Source: Gammaproteobacteria bacterium (GTDB lineage Bacteria > Pseudomonadota > Gammaproteobacteria > Ga0077536). From it: a stretch of DNA of 43,718 nucleotides. A program made the translations under genes and the position numbers. A model generated the notes under the pieces. That model saw only the letters and a program-made list of their open reading frames with translations, was not told where the DNA came from and made no database searches. The stretch lies in assembly GCA_030833185.1 (NCBI GenBank), contig JAURHQ010000009.1, forward strand, positions 1 through 43,718. The letters are read 5' to 3'. How positions within the stretch are numbered: position 1 is the stretch's first letter; every line of letters starts with the position of its first letter. Shown here in pieces: positions 27,436-36,185 of this stretch.

Positions 27436-27555
27436 GCGCCACGCCGTCGCTTGTGTGATCGGCATCAGGTGCTGTTGCGCCTTGCAGGCCACCATCCGGC
27501 TCCGGCGCGTCATCGCTAGCAGCGCCCGCCACCCAAGAACTGTCAGGAGTACAGG

Positions 27556-30318
27556 ATGTCAGGACCACGCCATGCCGGATGGATCGGGATCATGCTGTTG
27601 CTGGGCACGCTGGCCGGCTGCAGCCAGAGCCCACAGGCCGCACGCGAAGAGGCTGCGCGGCTCGCCGCGGCGGGTGACCTCAAAGGCGCCATCCTGCAGT
27701 TGAAAAGCGCCGCGCAGCGGCTGCCCAACGACGCCGCGCTGCGCGCCGCGCTGGGCGATTTGTACAACGCGAGCTTCGATGCGGTGGCCGCGGTGAAAGA
27801 GCTGGGCCGGGCGCGCGAACTCGGGCTGGCGGACGATCCGGCGGTGGCGCTCAGTCTGGCGCAGGCGCTGCGGCGGCAGGGCAAATTCAGCGAACTGCTG
27901 AAAACCGTGCTGGTAGAGGACGGCTGGCCGGCGCCACAGCGCGGCGAAGTGCGCGCCCTGCGCGGCCGGGCCCAGCATGCGCTGGGCGACCCGGCCGCCG
28001 CCGCTGCCACGTTGGAACGGGCGCAGACCGAAGCCCCGGCGGGGCAAGAGGTCGCGCTGCTAGCGGCGCAAATCAAGGCGGGAAAACGCGATTTCAGCGG
28101 CGCGCTGGCCGACGTCGACGATTTGCTGAAACGCGCACCCGGGCACTACGACGCCCTGGTGTATCGAGCTGTCCTGCTGCGCGCGGCCGCTCAGGTGCCG
28201 GCGGCAATTGCGGCCTGGGGCGAGGTGCTGAAGCAAAATCCCCGCGACTTCACCGGCCTCTTGCTGCGCTCTCGACTATTGCTGGGACAGGACGAGGTGA
28301 CGGCGGCGGCGGCCGACGCGGCCCGCCTGCGCAAGGAATATCCCGGCCAGCCCGCGGCGCTGGTCCAGCACGGGGTGATTGCGCTGGTGGAGGGCAAGCC
28401 CCGCGTGGCGCTGGACGACGCGCAGGCGGCGCTGCAGGTGGCGCCGACGCTGTTCTCGGCGATGCTGCTGGCGGGTCTCAGCCATCACGCGCTGGGCGCC
28501 GAGAGTCAGGCCGCCGAAATGCTGAAAGCCTGCCTGGCCGCGCAGCCCGCCCACGGGATCGCGCGTCGCGCCTATGTCGAAACACTGCTGAAGCTCAATC
28601 AGCCGGCGAGCGCCCTGCAGGCCGCTGCTGCCGGCGGAGACACCGATCCCCGGCTGCTCAGTCTGGCCGCCGAAGCGCATTTCGCGCTGAACGAACCGGC
28701 CGCTGCCGAAGCCCTGCTGGCGCGGGCGGCAAGTCTGGGACCGCCGGACGCGGGACTGCAGATCCGCCGTGCGCTGGCGACCCTCGGCGCCGGGGAGGAA
28801 GGGCAGGGCCTGACGGAACTGGCGAGCGCGGTGCAACTGGCTGAGGGGGCAACCCCGGCGGACGAACTGCTGGTCGTGCGCTTATTGCGCGGTGGCGATC
28901 TGGCTGGCGCGGCGCGGGCCATCGAGGCGCTCGCGAAACGCGCGCCCGACAGCGCGCTGACCCACAATTTGCGGGGGCTGCTGGCGGTCCAGCAGGGCGA
29001 CGCGGCTGCCGCCGTGAAAGCCTTTACTGCGGCGTTGACGCGGGCGCCGGCCTTCCTGCCGGCCGCGGTAAATCTGGCGCATCTGCAGCTGGCGCAGGGC
29101 GATGTGGCGGCTGCGCGGGCGAGCTATCGGGCCGTCGCCGCCGCCGCCCCCGGCGCGCTGGCGCCGCTGCTCGCGCTGGCTGACTTTGAACGCCTGCAGG
29201 GCGAGCGCCAGGCGGCGCGCGAGGCCTATACGGCAGCGCTGGCGATCAGCGCAAAATCGCTGCCAGCGCATCTGGGGCTAATCGCGCTGGCGCTGGCCGG
29301 GCAGGACAAACCCGCTGCCGAACAGGCTGCCGAGGCGGCGCTCCAGCAGTTGCCTGACGAACGCCTGCTGTTGCTGCCGGCCGCGCGCGCGCTGCACTGG
29401 GCCGGACAGCCCCGACGGGTCGACGAGTTGGTCCGGCATTATCTGGCGCTGGACGCGGCGAGCCCGCTACGGTGGCTGGAGGCCGCGGCCTTCTATCGCA
29501 GCATTGCCGAGGATGCCGCCGCGGATCGCAGTCTGCGCGACGGTCTGGCCGCGGCGCCGGGCTACGCGCCGCTGCAGGTAGCCTGGGCGACGAGCCTGCT
29601 GGCGCGGGATCGGTTGCCGGCGGCGCGGACCTTTGTGGCCGACCTGCAGGCCCGCCAGCCAGGCGCACCGGTGGGCTGGCTGCTGGCGGGGGCGCTCGAA
29701 ACGAAGGCCGGCCGCCATCGCGAAGCGGCTGCCGCCTATGCCCACGCGCTGAGCCTGCAGCCGGTGGGACAAATTGCCTGGCAGTGGTTTGCCGCGAGCG
29801 CGCGGGCCGGTCAGGCCGCCGCCGCCGAGGCAAGCCTGCTGGCGTTTGCGGAGGCCCATGCGGGTGACGTGTTTGTGCACAGCCGGCTGGGCGATCTGGC
29901 GCTCGGTCGCGGCGATTATCCGACCGCCATTACCCGCTACGAGCGCGCGCTGGCGGCCGGCCCGGCGACGGCCGAGGTGCTAAACAATCTGGCCTGGGCC
30001 TGCTGGCGGCAGGGCGATCTGCGGGCGCGTCAGTTTGCCGAGGCGGCCTGGCAGGCGGCGCCTGACTCGCCGCTCACGCTGGACACGCTGGGCTGGATTC
30101 TGCTCGCGGAAAAAGACAGCACCCGCGCTATCGAGCTGCTGCGCGAGGCCGCGCGGCGGGCCCCCACCGACCCGGATATCCGCTACCACCACGCCGCCGC
30201 GCTGGCCGCTACCGGGCAGACCGCGGCCGCCCGCGAGGCCCTGGCGCTCGCGCTGGCCGGCAATGAGCCCTTCGTCTCACGCCGGGATGCCGAACGCTTG
30301 CGCGCGCGTCTTCAGTGA
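27556..30318 (+). CDS. prsT: XrtA/PEP-CTERM system TPR-repeat lipoprotein PrsT
   Basis: The 920-residue lipoprotein has a signal ending LGTLAGC (lipidated Cys22), followed by TPR-like helical pairs over almost its whole length, for example AARLAAAGDLKGAILQLKSA and AWACWRQGDLRARQFAEAAW. The size and position match PrsT, the large TPR lipoprotein of exosortase-A loci, proposed to scaffold the periplasmic part of the EPS export machine. CAGGAGT provides the Shine-Dalgarno. It begins the downstream EPS segment, divergent from the PEP-CTERM gene, and ends in an 8-bp inverted repeat. The protein is very Ala-rich, so exact repeat boundaries are uncertain. Confidence 0.9.
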   Translation: MSGPRHAGWIGIMLLLGTLAGCSQSPQAAREEAARLAAAGDLKGAILQLKSAAQRLPNDAALRAALGDLYNASFDAVAAVKELGRARELGLADDPAVALSLAQALRRQGKFSELLKTVLVEDGWPAPQRGEVRALRGRAQHALGDPAAAAATLERAQTEAPAGQEVALLAAQIKAGKRDFSGALADVDDLLKRAPGHYDALVYRAVLLRAAAQVPAAIAAWGEVLKQNPRDFTGLLLRSRLLLGQDEVTAAAADAARLRKEYPGQPAALVQHGVIALVEGKPRVALDDAQAALQVAPTLFSAMLLAGLSHHALGAESQAAEMLKACLAAQPAHGIARRAYVETLLKLNQPASALQAAAAGGDTDPRLLSLAAEAHFALNEPAAAEALLARAASLGPPDAGLQIRRALATLGAGEEGQGLTELASAVQLAEGATPADELLVVRLLRGGDLAGAARAIEALAKRAPDSALTHNLRGLLAVQQGDAAAAVKAFTAALTRAPAFLPAAVNLAHLQLAQGDVAAARASYRAVAAAAPGALAPLLALADFERLQGERQAAREAYTAALAISAKSLPAHLGLIALALAGQDKPAAEQAAEAALQQLPDERLLLLPAARALHWAGQPRRVDELVRHYLALDAASPLRWLEAAAFYRSIAEDAAADRSLRDGLAAAPGYAPLQVAWATSLLARDRLPAARTFVADLQARQPGAPVGWLLAGALETKAGRHREAAAAYAHALSLQPVGQIAWQWFAASARAGQAAAAEASLLAFAEAHAGDVFVHSRLGDLALGRGDYPTAITRYERALAAGPATAEVLNNLAWACWRQGDLRARQFAEAAWQAAPDSPLTLDTLGWILLAEKDSTRAIELLREAARRAPTDPDIRYHHAAALAATGQTAAAREALALALAGNEPFVSRRDAERLRARLQ

Positions 30319-30342
30319 TCTGCGCCTGCCTGAGGCAGATCA
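30316..30342 (+). other. Inverted repeat at the prsT stop codon
   Basis: TGATCTGC (30316-30323), which includes the prsT stop, is matched by GCAGATCA (30335-30342) across 11 bases; a nested TGCC-TGA-GGCA competes. There is no T-run, so it is more likely an mRNA stability or processing hairpin than a terminator. The export gene starts 72 bases later. Confidence 0.5.
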
Positions 30343-30414
30343 AGGCCGCGCCGACCTCGATCCCGCACTGTCCAATCCACGCCATCGACCTTCAGAACAA
30401 CACGGAGCAGCACT

Positions 30415-31062
30415 ATGCGGGACAGCAATCACAGGACGGGGGCGGCGGGCAAACTGCCCGCCATCGCGCTATTGGCGGTCAGTCTGGGGGCCTGCTCGGG
30501 CCAGCTCTGGTCGCCCACCCGGCCGACTGCGCCGCGCGAAAAAATTGCGGCCAGCGACTGGACCTATCGGATCGGTCCGCTGGATACCCTCAACATTTTC
30601 GTCTGGCGCAATCCCGAGCTTTCGCAAACCGTCACCGTGCGTCCGGACGGCAAGTTCTCAACGCCGCTGGTCAAGGAACACCTTGCCAGTGGCAAGACCC
30701 CCGCCGTGCTGGCCGGTGAGCTGGAAACCGCGCTGGCCGACTACGTGCGCGATCCGCTGGTCACCGTCACCGTCGGCGGCTTCGCCGGCGAGTACGACGA
30801 TCAGGTGCGGGTGGTCGGCGAAGCGGTCAAGCCGGCGGCCACGCCCTGGCGGCAAAACATGACGGTGCTCGACCTGATGATTCAGGTCGGCGGCCTGACC
30901 GAGTTTGCCAGCGGCAACCGCGCCGTGCTCGTGCGGCAGACCGGCGGCAAGGAAGAGGAGTTCGGCGTGCGGCTGGACGATTTGGTCCGCGACGGCGACA
31001 TCTCCGCCAATGTCCCGTTGAAGCCGGGCGACGTGCTGATCATTCCCGAAGCCTGGTTCTAG
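30415..31062 (+). CDS. XrtA-associated polysaccharide export lipoprotein (Wza/EpsE-like)
   Basis: The 215-residue lipoprotein has a signal ending VSLGAC (lipidated Cys27), then a Poly_export domain (YRIGPLDTLNIFVWRNPELSQTVTVRPDGKFSTPLV) and one SLBB-type domain (VRVVGEAVKPAATPWRQNMTVLDLMIQVGGLTEFA), ending LKPGDVLIIPEAWF. It is shorter than Wza, as usual for the exosortase-A subfamily, and lacks the C-terminal outer-membrane helix of Wza. It should form the periplasmic export channel with the chain-length protein encoded next and probably the beta-barrel at 33604-35079. A GGAG Shine-Dalgarno precedes the ATG. Confidence 0.93.
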   Translation: MRDSNHRTGAAGKLPAIALLAVSLGACSGQLWSPTRPTAPREKIAASDWTYRIGPLDTLNIFVWRNPELSQTVTVRPDGKFSTPLVKEHLASGKTPAVLAGELETALADYVRDPLVTVTVGGFAGEYDDQVRVVGEAVKPAATPWRQNMTVLDLMIQVGGLTEFASGNRAVLVRQTGGKEEEFGVRLDDLVRDGDISANVPLKPGDVLIIPEAWF

Positions 31063-31120
31063 CGCCCGGCGCACAGTTCGCGAGGAGGCAACGACGACCC
31101 ACCGGCTGACGGGAGTTTTT

Positions 31121-32710
31121 ATGCAGGACCAGCTTCAGACGACGCGCACTTTTTTGCGCATGGCGTGGCTTTATCGATGGGCAGGCTTGAGCGCGGCGGT
31201 GCTGTCTTGTGCCCTTGGCTGGACGGTGGTGTTGCTCATCCCGGACCAGTACGAAGTCAGCGCCAAGCTTTACCTCGATTCGCGCTCCATGCTGCGTCCG
31301 CTTTTGCGCGGCATTGCGTTTGATTCGTCGACGCTTGAGGACACCGCTGCGCTGCTGGGGCGCACGCTGCTTACGCGGCCGAATCTCGAGGAAGTGGCAC
31401 GCCGCACCGACCTCGATCTGGGCAGCCACAGCCCGGAAGATTTTGACCGCTTGATCACCAGCCTCGCGCAGTCGATCAAGGTCAGCGGCACGACCCGCGA
31501 CAACATCTACGAAATCAGTTTTCGTCATCCGGTGCCGCGCACGGCTAAGGCCGTGGTGGATGAACTGCTGAACCGTTTCATGGAGTCGGCGCTGGGCGAT
31601 ACCCGGCAGGAAACGGCGTCTACGCGCAAGTTTCTCGACACCCAGATTGCCAGCTACGAGCAGCGGCTGGCGAGCGCCGAAGAACGGCTGAAGGATTTCA
31701 AGCAGCGCAATCTTGGCCTGATGCCCGGCGCGCAGGGCGGCTACTTTGAACGCCTGGAAACCGCCCGCAGCCAGTGGCACGAAGCCCAGTTGCAACTGCA
31801 AGAGGCCACCCGCAGTCGCGACCAGTTGCACCAGCAGCTGGGCGGCAGTCCGGCGGCGTCGACCACGCCGGGCAGCGCGGAAGATCCGGAGCTCGAGGCG
31901 CTTGATGTGCGGATTGCGGATTTGCACAAGCGCATCGACGACCTGCTACTCAATTTCACCGACCGCCATCCCGACGTCATCGGCATGCGCAAGCTGCTGG
32001 AAGACTTCGGCGCCAAGCGCAGCGCGCTGGTCGCGGCGATCGCCAAACGCCCGCCGACCGCCGTCGCCAGCCCGGTGTCGGCCGCCGATCCGTATCGCGC
32101 ACAACTGCAGGTCGAAGCCATTCAGGCCGGCGCGCAGGTGGCGGCGCTGGAAGCGCGCGTCGCGGCGCACGCGAGCCGGGTCAGTGAACTGGAGAAGAAG
32201 GTCGGCACAGTGCCCGAAGTCGAAGCGGAACTGGCGCGCCTTAATCGCGATTACGACGTCAACAAGAAGCAGTACGACGAACTGCTGTTACGCCGCGAAC
32301 AGGCCTTGATGTCGCAGGAAGCGGAACAAAGCCAGGAAGACGTGAAGGTCAAAATCATCGACCCGCCGCGGCTGCCGCTGTTGCCGGTCGGGCCCAATCG
32401 CCTGCTGCTGGCGAGCGTTGTGCTGGTGCTGGGGCTCGGCTTGGGCGGCGGGCTGTGTGTGGGGCTGTCGCAGCTCAATCCGCGGGTGATCGATGTGCCC
32501 GATGTGCGTGAGATGACCGGCCTGCCGGTGCTGGGCGCGATCAGCCTGACCGCGGGCCCGCAGCACCGTCAGCAACGGCGCTATGAACTGCTGGCCTTTG
32601 GCGCGGGGCTGTTCGGCATCGTGCTGGTGTACGCCGCGCAGGTCACGCTGTTTCTGCTCGACATCAATTTGCACGGGCGCTTGCAGCACGTGCTGGGAGC
32701 CCTCACATGA
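31121..32710 (+). CDS. XrtA-system polysaccharide chain-length determinant
   Basis: The 529-residue Wzz/PCP-type inner-membrane protein has a membrane helix near residues 20-37 (LSCALGWTVVLLIP), a long periplasmic region with heptad-rich coiled coils (about 170-240 and 330-400), a conserved Pro-rich IDPPRLPLLPVGPN before the second helix (about 430-450), and a third hydrophobic segment near 490-515. It controls polymer length and couples the cytoplasmic tyrosine kinase to the periplasmic exporter. The kinase itself is a separate gene overlapping by four bases (ATGA), so this is the split PCP2-plus-BY-kinase arrangement. GGGAG precedes the ATG. Confidence 0.92.
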   Translation: MQDQLQTTRTFLRMAWLYRWAGLSAAVLSCALGWTVVLLIPDQYEVSAKLYLDSRSMLRPLLRGIAFDSSTLEDTAALLGRTLLTRPNLEEVARRTDLDLGSHSPEDFDRLITSLAQSIKVSGTTRDNIYEISFRHPVPRTAKAVVDELLNRFMESALGDTRQETASTRKFLDTQIASYEQRLASAEERLKDFKQRNLGLMPGAQGGYFERLETARSQWHEAQLQLQEATRSRDQLHQQLGGSPAASTTPGSAEDPELEALDVRIADLHKRIDDLLLNFTDRHPDVIGMRKLLEDFGAKRSALVAAIAKRPPTAVASPVSAADPYRAQLQVEAIQAGAQVAALEARVAAHASRVSELEKKVGTVPEVEAELARLNRDYDVNKKQYDELLLRREQALMSQEAEQSQEDVKVKIIDPPRLPLLPVGPNRLLLASVVLVLGLGLGGGLCVGLSQLNPRVIDVPDVREMTGLPVLGAISLTAGPQHRQQRRYELLAFGAGLFGIVLVYAAQVTLFLLDINLHGRLQHVLGALT

Positions 32711-33594
32711 GCATCATCGAACGCGCCATGCGCCAGCAGACCGGCGCCGCGCTGCCCCCGGCGAGCGTGGAGTCCCCCGTCACCAGCGCAGTCCTCGATG
32801 AAGCCCCGGTCGGTGGCCCGATGCCGCCGACACGCGCTCCGGCGCTGACGCTCGATTTCGCGCAGCTGCGTCGGCTGGGCTATCTGGTGCCCGGCGACCC
32901 GGCGGCGCGCTTGTCGGAAGAGTTTCAGCAGGTCAAACGGCGCCTCATCGGCAACACGGTGCCCGGCATGCTGGGCGGCACGCGGCCGCCGAATCTGGTG
33001 ATGCTGACCAGCGCAATTCCGGGTGAGGGCAAGACCTACGCCACGATGAATCTGGCGCTCAGCATTGCGATGGAAATTGACCGCCGGGTGCTGGCCATCG
33101 ACAGCGACATCATGAAGTCGGACCTGAGCCGGCTGTTCGGGGCGTGGAATCGTCCCGGACTCTACGACCTGCTGGTCCACCCCGAACTGGATGCCGGCGA
33201 AGTCATTTCGCGCACCAATCTGCCAGGGCTGACCTTCATGCCGGCGGGCACGGTGCGCGAAGGGATTACCGAACGGCTGGCCAGTCAGGCGATGGTGCGG
33301 CTGGCCGGTGAACTGGCCGCGCGCTATCCCGATCGATTGATTGTGTTCGACGCGCCGCCGGTGCTGGCGATGTCCGGCGCGGCGGCGCTTGCGCCGCTGA
33401 TCGGGCAGGTGGTGCTGGTAGTGGAAGCGGGACGCACCTCGCGCGAGATGCTGGCGCGCACGCTGGCGGCGCTGGAACACACCGAAGTCACCGGCGTGTT
33501 GTTGAACAAGCTACGTCATCGCCCGGCGGGCAGCGCGTACGGCTACAGCTACGCCTATGGCGCTGGCCAGTCGCCTGCGCTGACCGCGTCCTGA
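32707..33594 (+). CDS. XrtA-associated tyrosine autokinase (CapB/CpsD-like)
   Basis: The 295-residue BY-kinase has Walker A SAIPGEGKT (about 102-110), the second Walker-type motif VLAIDSDIMKSDL (Asp132, Asp134), and VFDAPPVLAMSGAAALAP (Walker B). The C-terminus has a Tyr cluster (AYGYSYAYGAG, four Tyr), the autophosphorylation tail, whose phosphorylation cycle regulates polymer assembly. It is separate from, and translationally coupled to, the chain-length protein. A long Pro/Ala N-terminus of about 50 residues is typical of this subgroup. No tyrosine phosphatase gene is visible in the window, so dephosphorylation must come from elsewhere. Confidence 0.93.
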   Translation: MSIIERAMRQQTGAALPPASVESPVTSAVLDEAPVGGPMPPTRAPALTLDFAQLRRLGYLVPGDPAARLSEEFQQVKRRLIGNTVPGMLGGTRPPNLVMLTSAIPGEGKTYATMNLALSIAMEIDRRVLAIDSDIMKSDLSRLFGAWNRPGLYDLLVHPELDAGEVISRTNLPGLTFMPAGTVREGITERLASQAMVRLAGELAARYPDRLIVFDAPPVLAMSGAAALAPLIGQVVLVVEAGRTSREMLARTLAALEHTEVTGVLLNKLRHRPAGSAYGYSYAYGAGQSPALTAS

Positions 33595-33603
33595 GGGCAG
33601 GGC

Positions 33604-35079
33604 ATGCCGATTTCTTTCCCTGCCCGTCGTCTGCTGATAGGCCTGGCGGTGAGCGGCGTCACGCAGTCGGCGGTGGCCGGCGACTGGCGCGTGGTGCCTA
33701 GCCTGTCGGTGACCGAGAACTACACCGACAACGTGCTGCTGTCGGAGCGCAAGCCGGCGGGCGATTTCTACACCACGCTGGTGCCCGGTGTCGCGGTGCG
33801 CGGCAAGGGCAGGCGGCTGAGCCTCAACGCCGACTATGCCGCCGAGCGCCTGTGGTTTTACGACAACGCCGAACTCGATCGGACCACGCATCGGCTGGAC
33901 GGTGAGTTGGCGCTGGAAGTGCTGCCCGAGCATCTCTTTCTCGATGCGCGCGGCGCGCTATATCCGGCGCTGCGCAGCGGCAGCGGGGCGCTCAGCAATC
34001 GCAGCCGCACGGCGTTTCGCGACCGGGCCGGCCTGACCGATCCGCAGAGCAATCGGGCCGACGTCAGCGTCTGGGATCTCACGCCGCGCTACGAGCAGCA
34101 ACTCGGCACCTTCGCGCACCTCACCGCCAGCGCCGGCTTCAGCAACACCAGCACCGACGACCCGCGCGACGCGGGGACGGGTCGCGGCAACGACTGGCTG
34201 GCCCGCCTCGCGAGCGGCGAGCGCTTTGCGCGCAGCGACTGGTCGCTGGCCTACCGCCGGCGCGATCTGGACCGCGCCGGCGTGGGGCGGGATTCGAGTC
34301 TGCAAAGCCTGCTGGCCGAGTTTGGCTATCGCCTCAACCGCCGGTTCCGGCTGACCGGCAGCGTGGGCTACGAGGACGAGGACTACGGCGGCGATCAGCG
34401 GGCCCAGCGCGGAGCGACGGGTTCGGTGGGGCTGGTGTATTCGCCAGGCGAGCGCACCTCGATTTCCGGCAGCATCGGCCACCGCGTGTTCGGCATGACC
34501 AAGTCCTTCATCGCCACCCATCGCGCGCGCCACAGCGTGGTGTCGGTCAGCTACAACGAAGACCTGCGCACGACCGCCGAAGTGCTGCGCGATCGTCAGG
34601 CGTTTACCCGGCGCGACGAGTTTGGCAATCCGCTCCCGATCGACAGCGGGATCAGCCCGGATCTGCCGGCGGGCATCGACACCCTGGGTTTGACCAACGA
34701 CGTGTTTGTCGACCGTCGTCTGAATGCCAGCGTTGGCTACACCCACCGGCGGGACTCGGTCTCGCTCGCGGTCTACCGGCTGGAGCAGGAATCGACCCGC
34801 AGCCGCCGGCACGAAACCGCTGTGGGCGGCGGGCTCAACTACGGGCATCAGCTGTCGCGGCGGGTCAGCGTCGGGGTGTCGGCCGACTACCAGCAGCGCG
34901 AGCTCGAGCAGCCCGCCGGCGGCACCGATTTCTACGCCGTGTCGCCCTACCTGAGCGTGCAACTCGGGCCTCACGCCACCACCCGTGTCAGCTATTCGTG
35001 GATGGACAGCCAGTCTGATTTCGCGGGCAGCACTTTTACTGAAAACGCCGTGCAGGTCGCCTTGACCTGGGCGTTCTGA
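33604..35079 (+). CDS. XrtA-system outer-membrane beta-barrel protein
   Basis: The 491-residue protein has a Sec signal (LLIGLAVSGVTQSAVAG) and the opening DWRVVPSLSVTENYTDNVLLSE, which is typical of the exosortase-associated hypothetical outer-membrane family. The rest alternates polar and hydrophobic residues with many Tyr/Arg turns (YRRRDLDR, YRLNRRFRLTGSVGYEDEDYGG), and the last strand ends AVQVALTWAF with a terminal Phe, the BAM recognition signature. It is a likely outer-membrane barrel taking the place of a polymer exit pore. It lies nine bases after the kinase gene. Its exact transport role is inferred from position. Confidence 0.85.
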   Translation: MPISFPARRLLIGLAVSGVTQSAVAGDWRVVPSLSVTENYTDNVLLSERKPAGDFYTTLVPGVAVRGKGRRLSLNADYAAERLWFYDNAELDRTTHRLDGELALEVLPEHLFLDARGALYPALRSGSGALSNRSRTAFRDRAGLTDPQSNRADVSVWDLTPRYEQQLGTFAHLTASAGFSNTSTDDPRDAGTGRGNDWLARLASGERFARSDWSLAYRRRDLDRAGVGRDSSLQSLLAEFGYRLNRRFRLTGSVGYEDEDYGGDQRAQRGATGSVGLVYSPGERTSISGSIGHRVFGMTKSFIATHRARHSVVSVSYNEDLRTTAEVLRDRQAFTRRDEFGNPLPIDSGISPDLPAGIDTLGLTNDVFVDRRLNASVGYTHRRDSVSLAVYRLEQESTRSRRHETAVGGGLNYGHQLSRRVSVGVSADYQQRELEQPAGGTDFYAVSPYLSVQLGPHATTRVSYSWMDSQSDFAGSTFTENAVQVALTWAF

Positions 35080-35090
35080 AGGGAGGCGTT

Positions 35091-36185
35091 ATGTACGAGC
35101 AGTGCTATGGCTTCAGCGGCAAGCCGTTTCAAATCAACCCCGACCCCGGCTTCTTTTTTGAAGCCGCCGGTCACCGCCGCGCCTTGGCCTATCTGCGCTA
35201 CGGCCTGCAGCAGGGCATGGGATTTATTGTCGTCACCGGCGACATCGGCACCGGCAAGACCCTGCTCGTCAACACGCTGTTTCGCGAAATTGCCGGCGAG
35301 AAAATTCTGGCCGCGCGAATCGTCTCCAGCAATGTGGGTGACGAAGATCTGCTGCGGCTGGTGGCGGCGCAGTTCGGCCTCTCACCGGACGGTTCGAAGG
35401 GCGAATTGTTGAACCGGCTCGAAGCGTTTTTTCGTCAGTGCGCCGAGGCCGGCAAGCGGGTGCTGCTGGTGGTGGACGAAGCCCAGAACATGCCGCGTAG
35501 CGCACTCGAAGAACTGCGCATGCTGTCGAACTTCGAGCATCAGGGGCAGCCGCTGGTGCAAAGCTTTTTGCTGGGGCAGCGCGAGTTTCGCGAGATTCTG
35601 CGGGCGCCTGGCCTTGAGCAACTGCGCCAGCGGGTGTTGGCCGCGTTTCATCTGAAGCCGCTGACCCAGGCCGAGACCGAGATCTACATCCGGCATCGTC
35701 TGGGCAAGGTCGGCTGGCAGGGCGATCCGAAAATCGAGGACGCGGTGTATGGCGGGGTCTTCGCCTTCACCGCAGGCGTGCCCCGGCGTATCAACACCCT
35801 GATGGACCGCTTGCTCCTGAATGCGAGTCTCGACGGGCGGCACGAACTTGATCTCGCCGGGCTGCAGGCGGTGACGGCAGAAATTCTCGCTGAACAGCAG
35901 TTGGGCGAGCGCGTGGCAGCGCCGGCGCCGCTGCCCGTCGCGCCAGCGCCCGCTGCCGCCGTGCAGGCGGCCCCCGAAGGGGACGAGGCTTTGCGGCGCA
36001 TGGAGGCGCGCCTCGCCGCCATGCAGCGGGCCTATGACAATCTGGCCGAATCGCTGGCCGTGCCGGCGTCGCCCAGCCCACCGCCGCCCGCGGCACCGAG
36101 CCGCTGGTGGCCGCGCGTGGTGCTGGCCAGCAGCGCGCTGGGCCTGGTGGCCATTGGGCTCATGATTCTGGTGCGACATGGCTGA
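35091..36185 (+). CDS. XrtA-associated ExeA/GspA-like ATPase
   Basis: The 364-residue AAA-type ATPase starts MYEQCYGFSGKPFQINPDPGFFF, a family signature, with Walker A GDIGTGKT at 50-57 and Walker B LLVVDEAQNM near 124-133. An Ala/Pro-rich linker (about 275-345) precedes a single C-terminal membrane helix (ASSALGLVAIGLMILV). Like ExeA, it probably drives assembly or export across the periplasm; its exact substrate is unknown. A GGGAGG Shine-Dalgarno precedes the ATG. It overlaps the deacetylase gene by eight bases. Confidence 0.93.
   Translation: MYEQCYGFSGKPFQINPDPGFFFEAAGHRRALAYLRYGLQQGMGFIVVTGDIGTGKTLLVNTLFREIAGEKILAARIVSSNVGDEDLLRLVAAQFGLSPDGSKGELLNRLEAFFRQCAEAGKRVLLVVDEAQNMPRSALEELRMLSNFEHQGQPLVQSFLLGQREFREILRAPGLEQLRQRVLAAFHLKPLTQAETEIYIRHRLGKVGWQGDPKIEDAVYGGVFAFTAGVPRRINTLMDRLLLNASLDGRHELDLAGLQAVTAEILAEQQLGERVAAPAPLPVAPAPAAAVQAAPEGDEALRRMEARLAAMQRAYDNLAESLAVPASPSPPPPAAPSRWWPRVVLASSALGLVAIGLMILVRHG

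Larger units (their letters stand above)
27167..27555. promoter_or_regulatory. Divergent control region between PEP-CTERM gene and prsT
   Basis: This 389-base gap holds a sigma-54 promoter (27234-27249, minus), AT-rich AAACCCG repeats (27255-27296) and two copies of an 18-20 base motif (27327-27346; 27416-27435), listed separately. No tRNA or convincing ORF is present. On the plus strand, CTGT-CAGGAGT-ACAG (27540-27554) frames the prsT Shine-Dalgarno. I found no good prsT promoter. Confidence 0.7.

Noticed and set aside
27485-27500. Possible plus-strand sigma-54 promoter for prsT (AGGCCACCATCCGGCT)
   Set aside because: It keeps GG-N10-GC but otherwise matches poorly at both elements; such spacing is common by chance at this GC content.
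31067-31082. Possible sigma-54 promoter before the chain-length gene (CGGCGCACAGTTCGCG)
   Set aside because: Only 7 of 12 informative positions match, it lies inside an operon, and no shared upstream motif is present.
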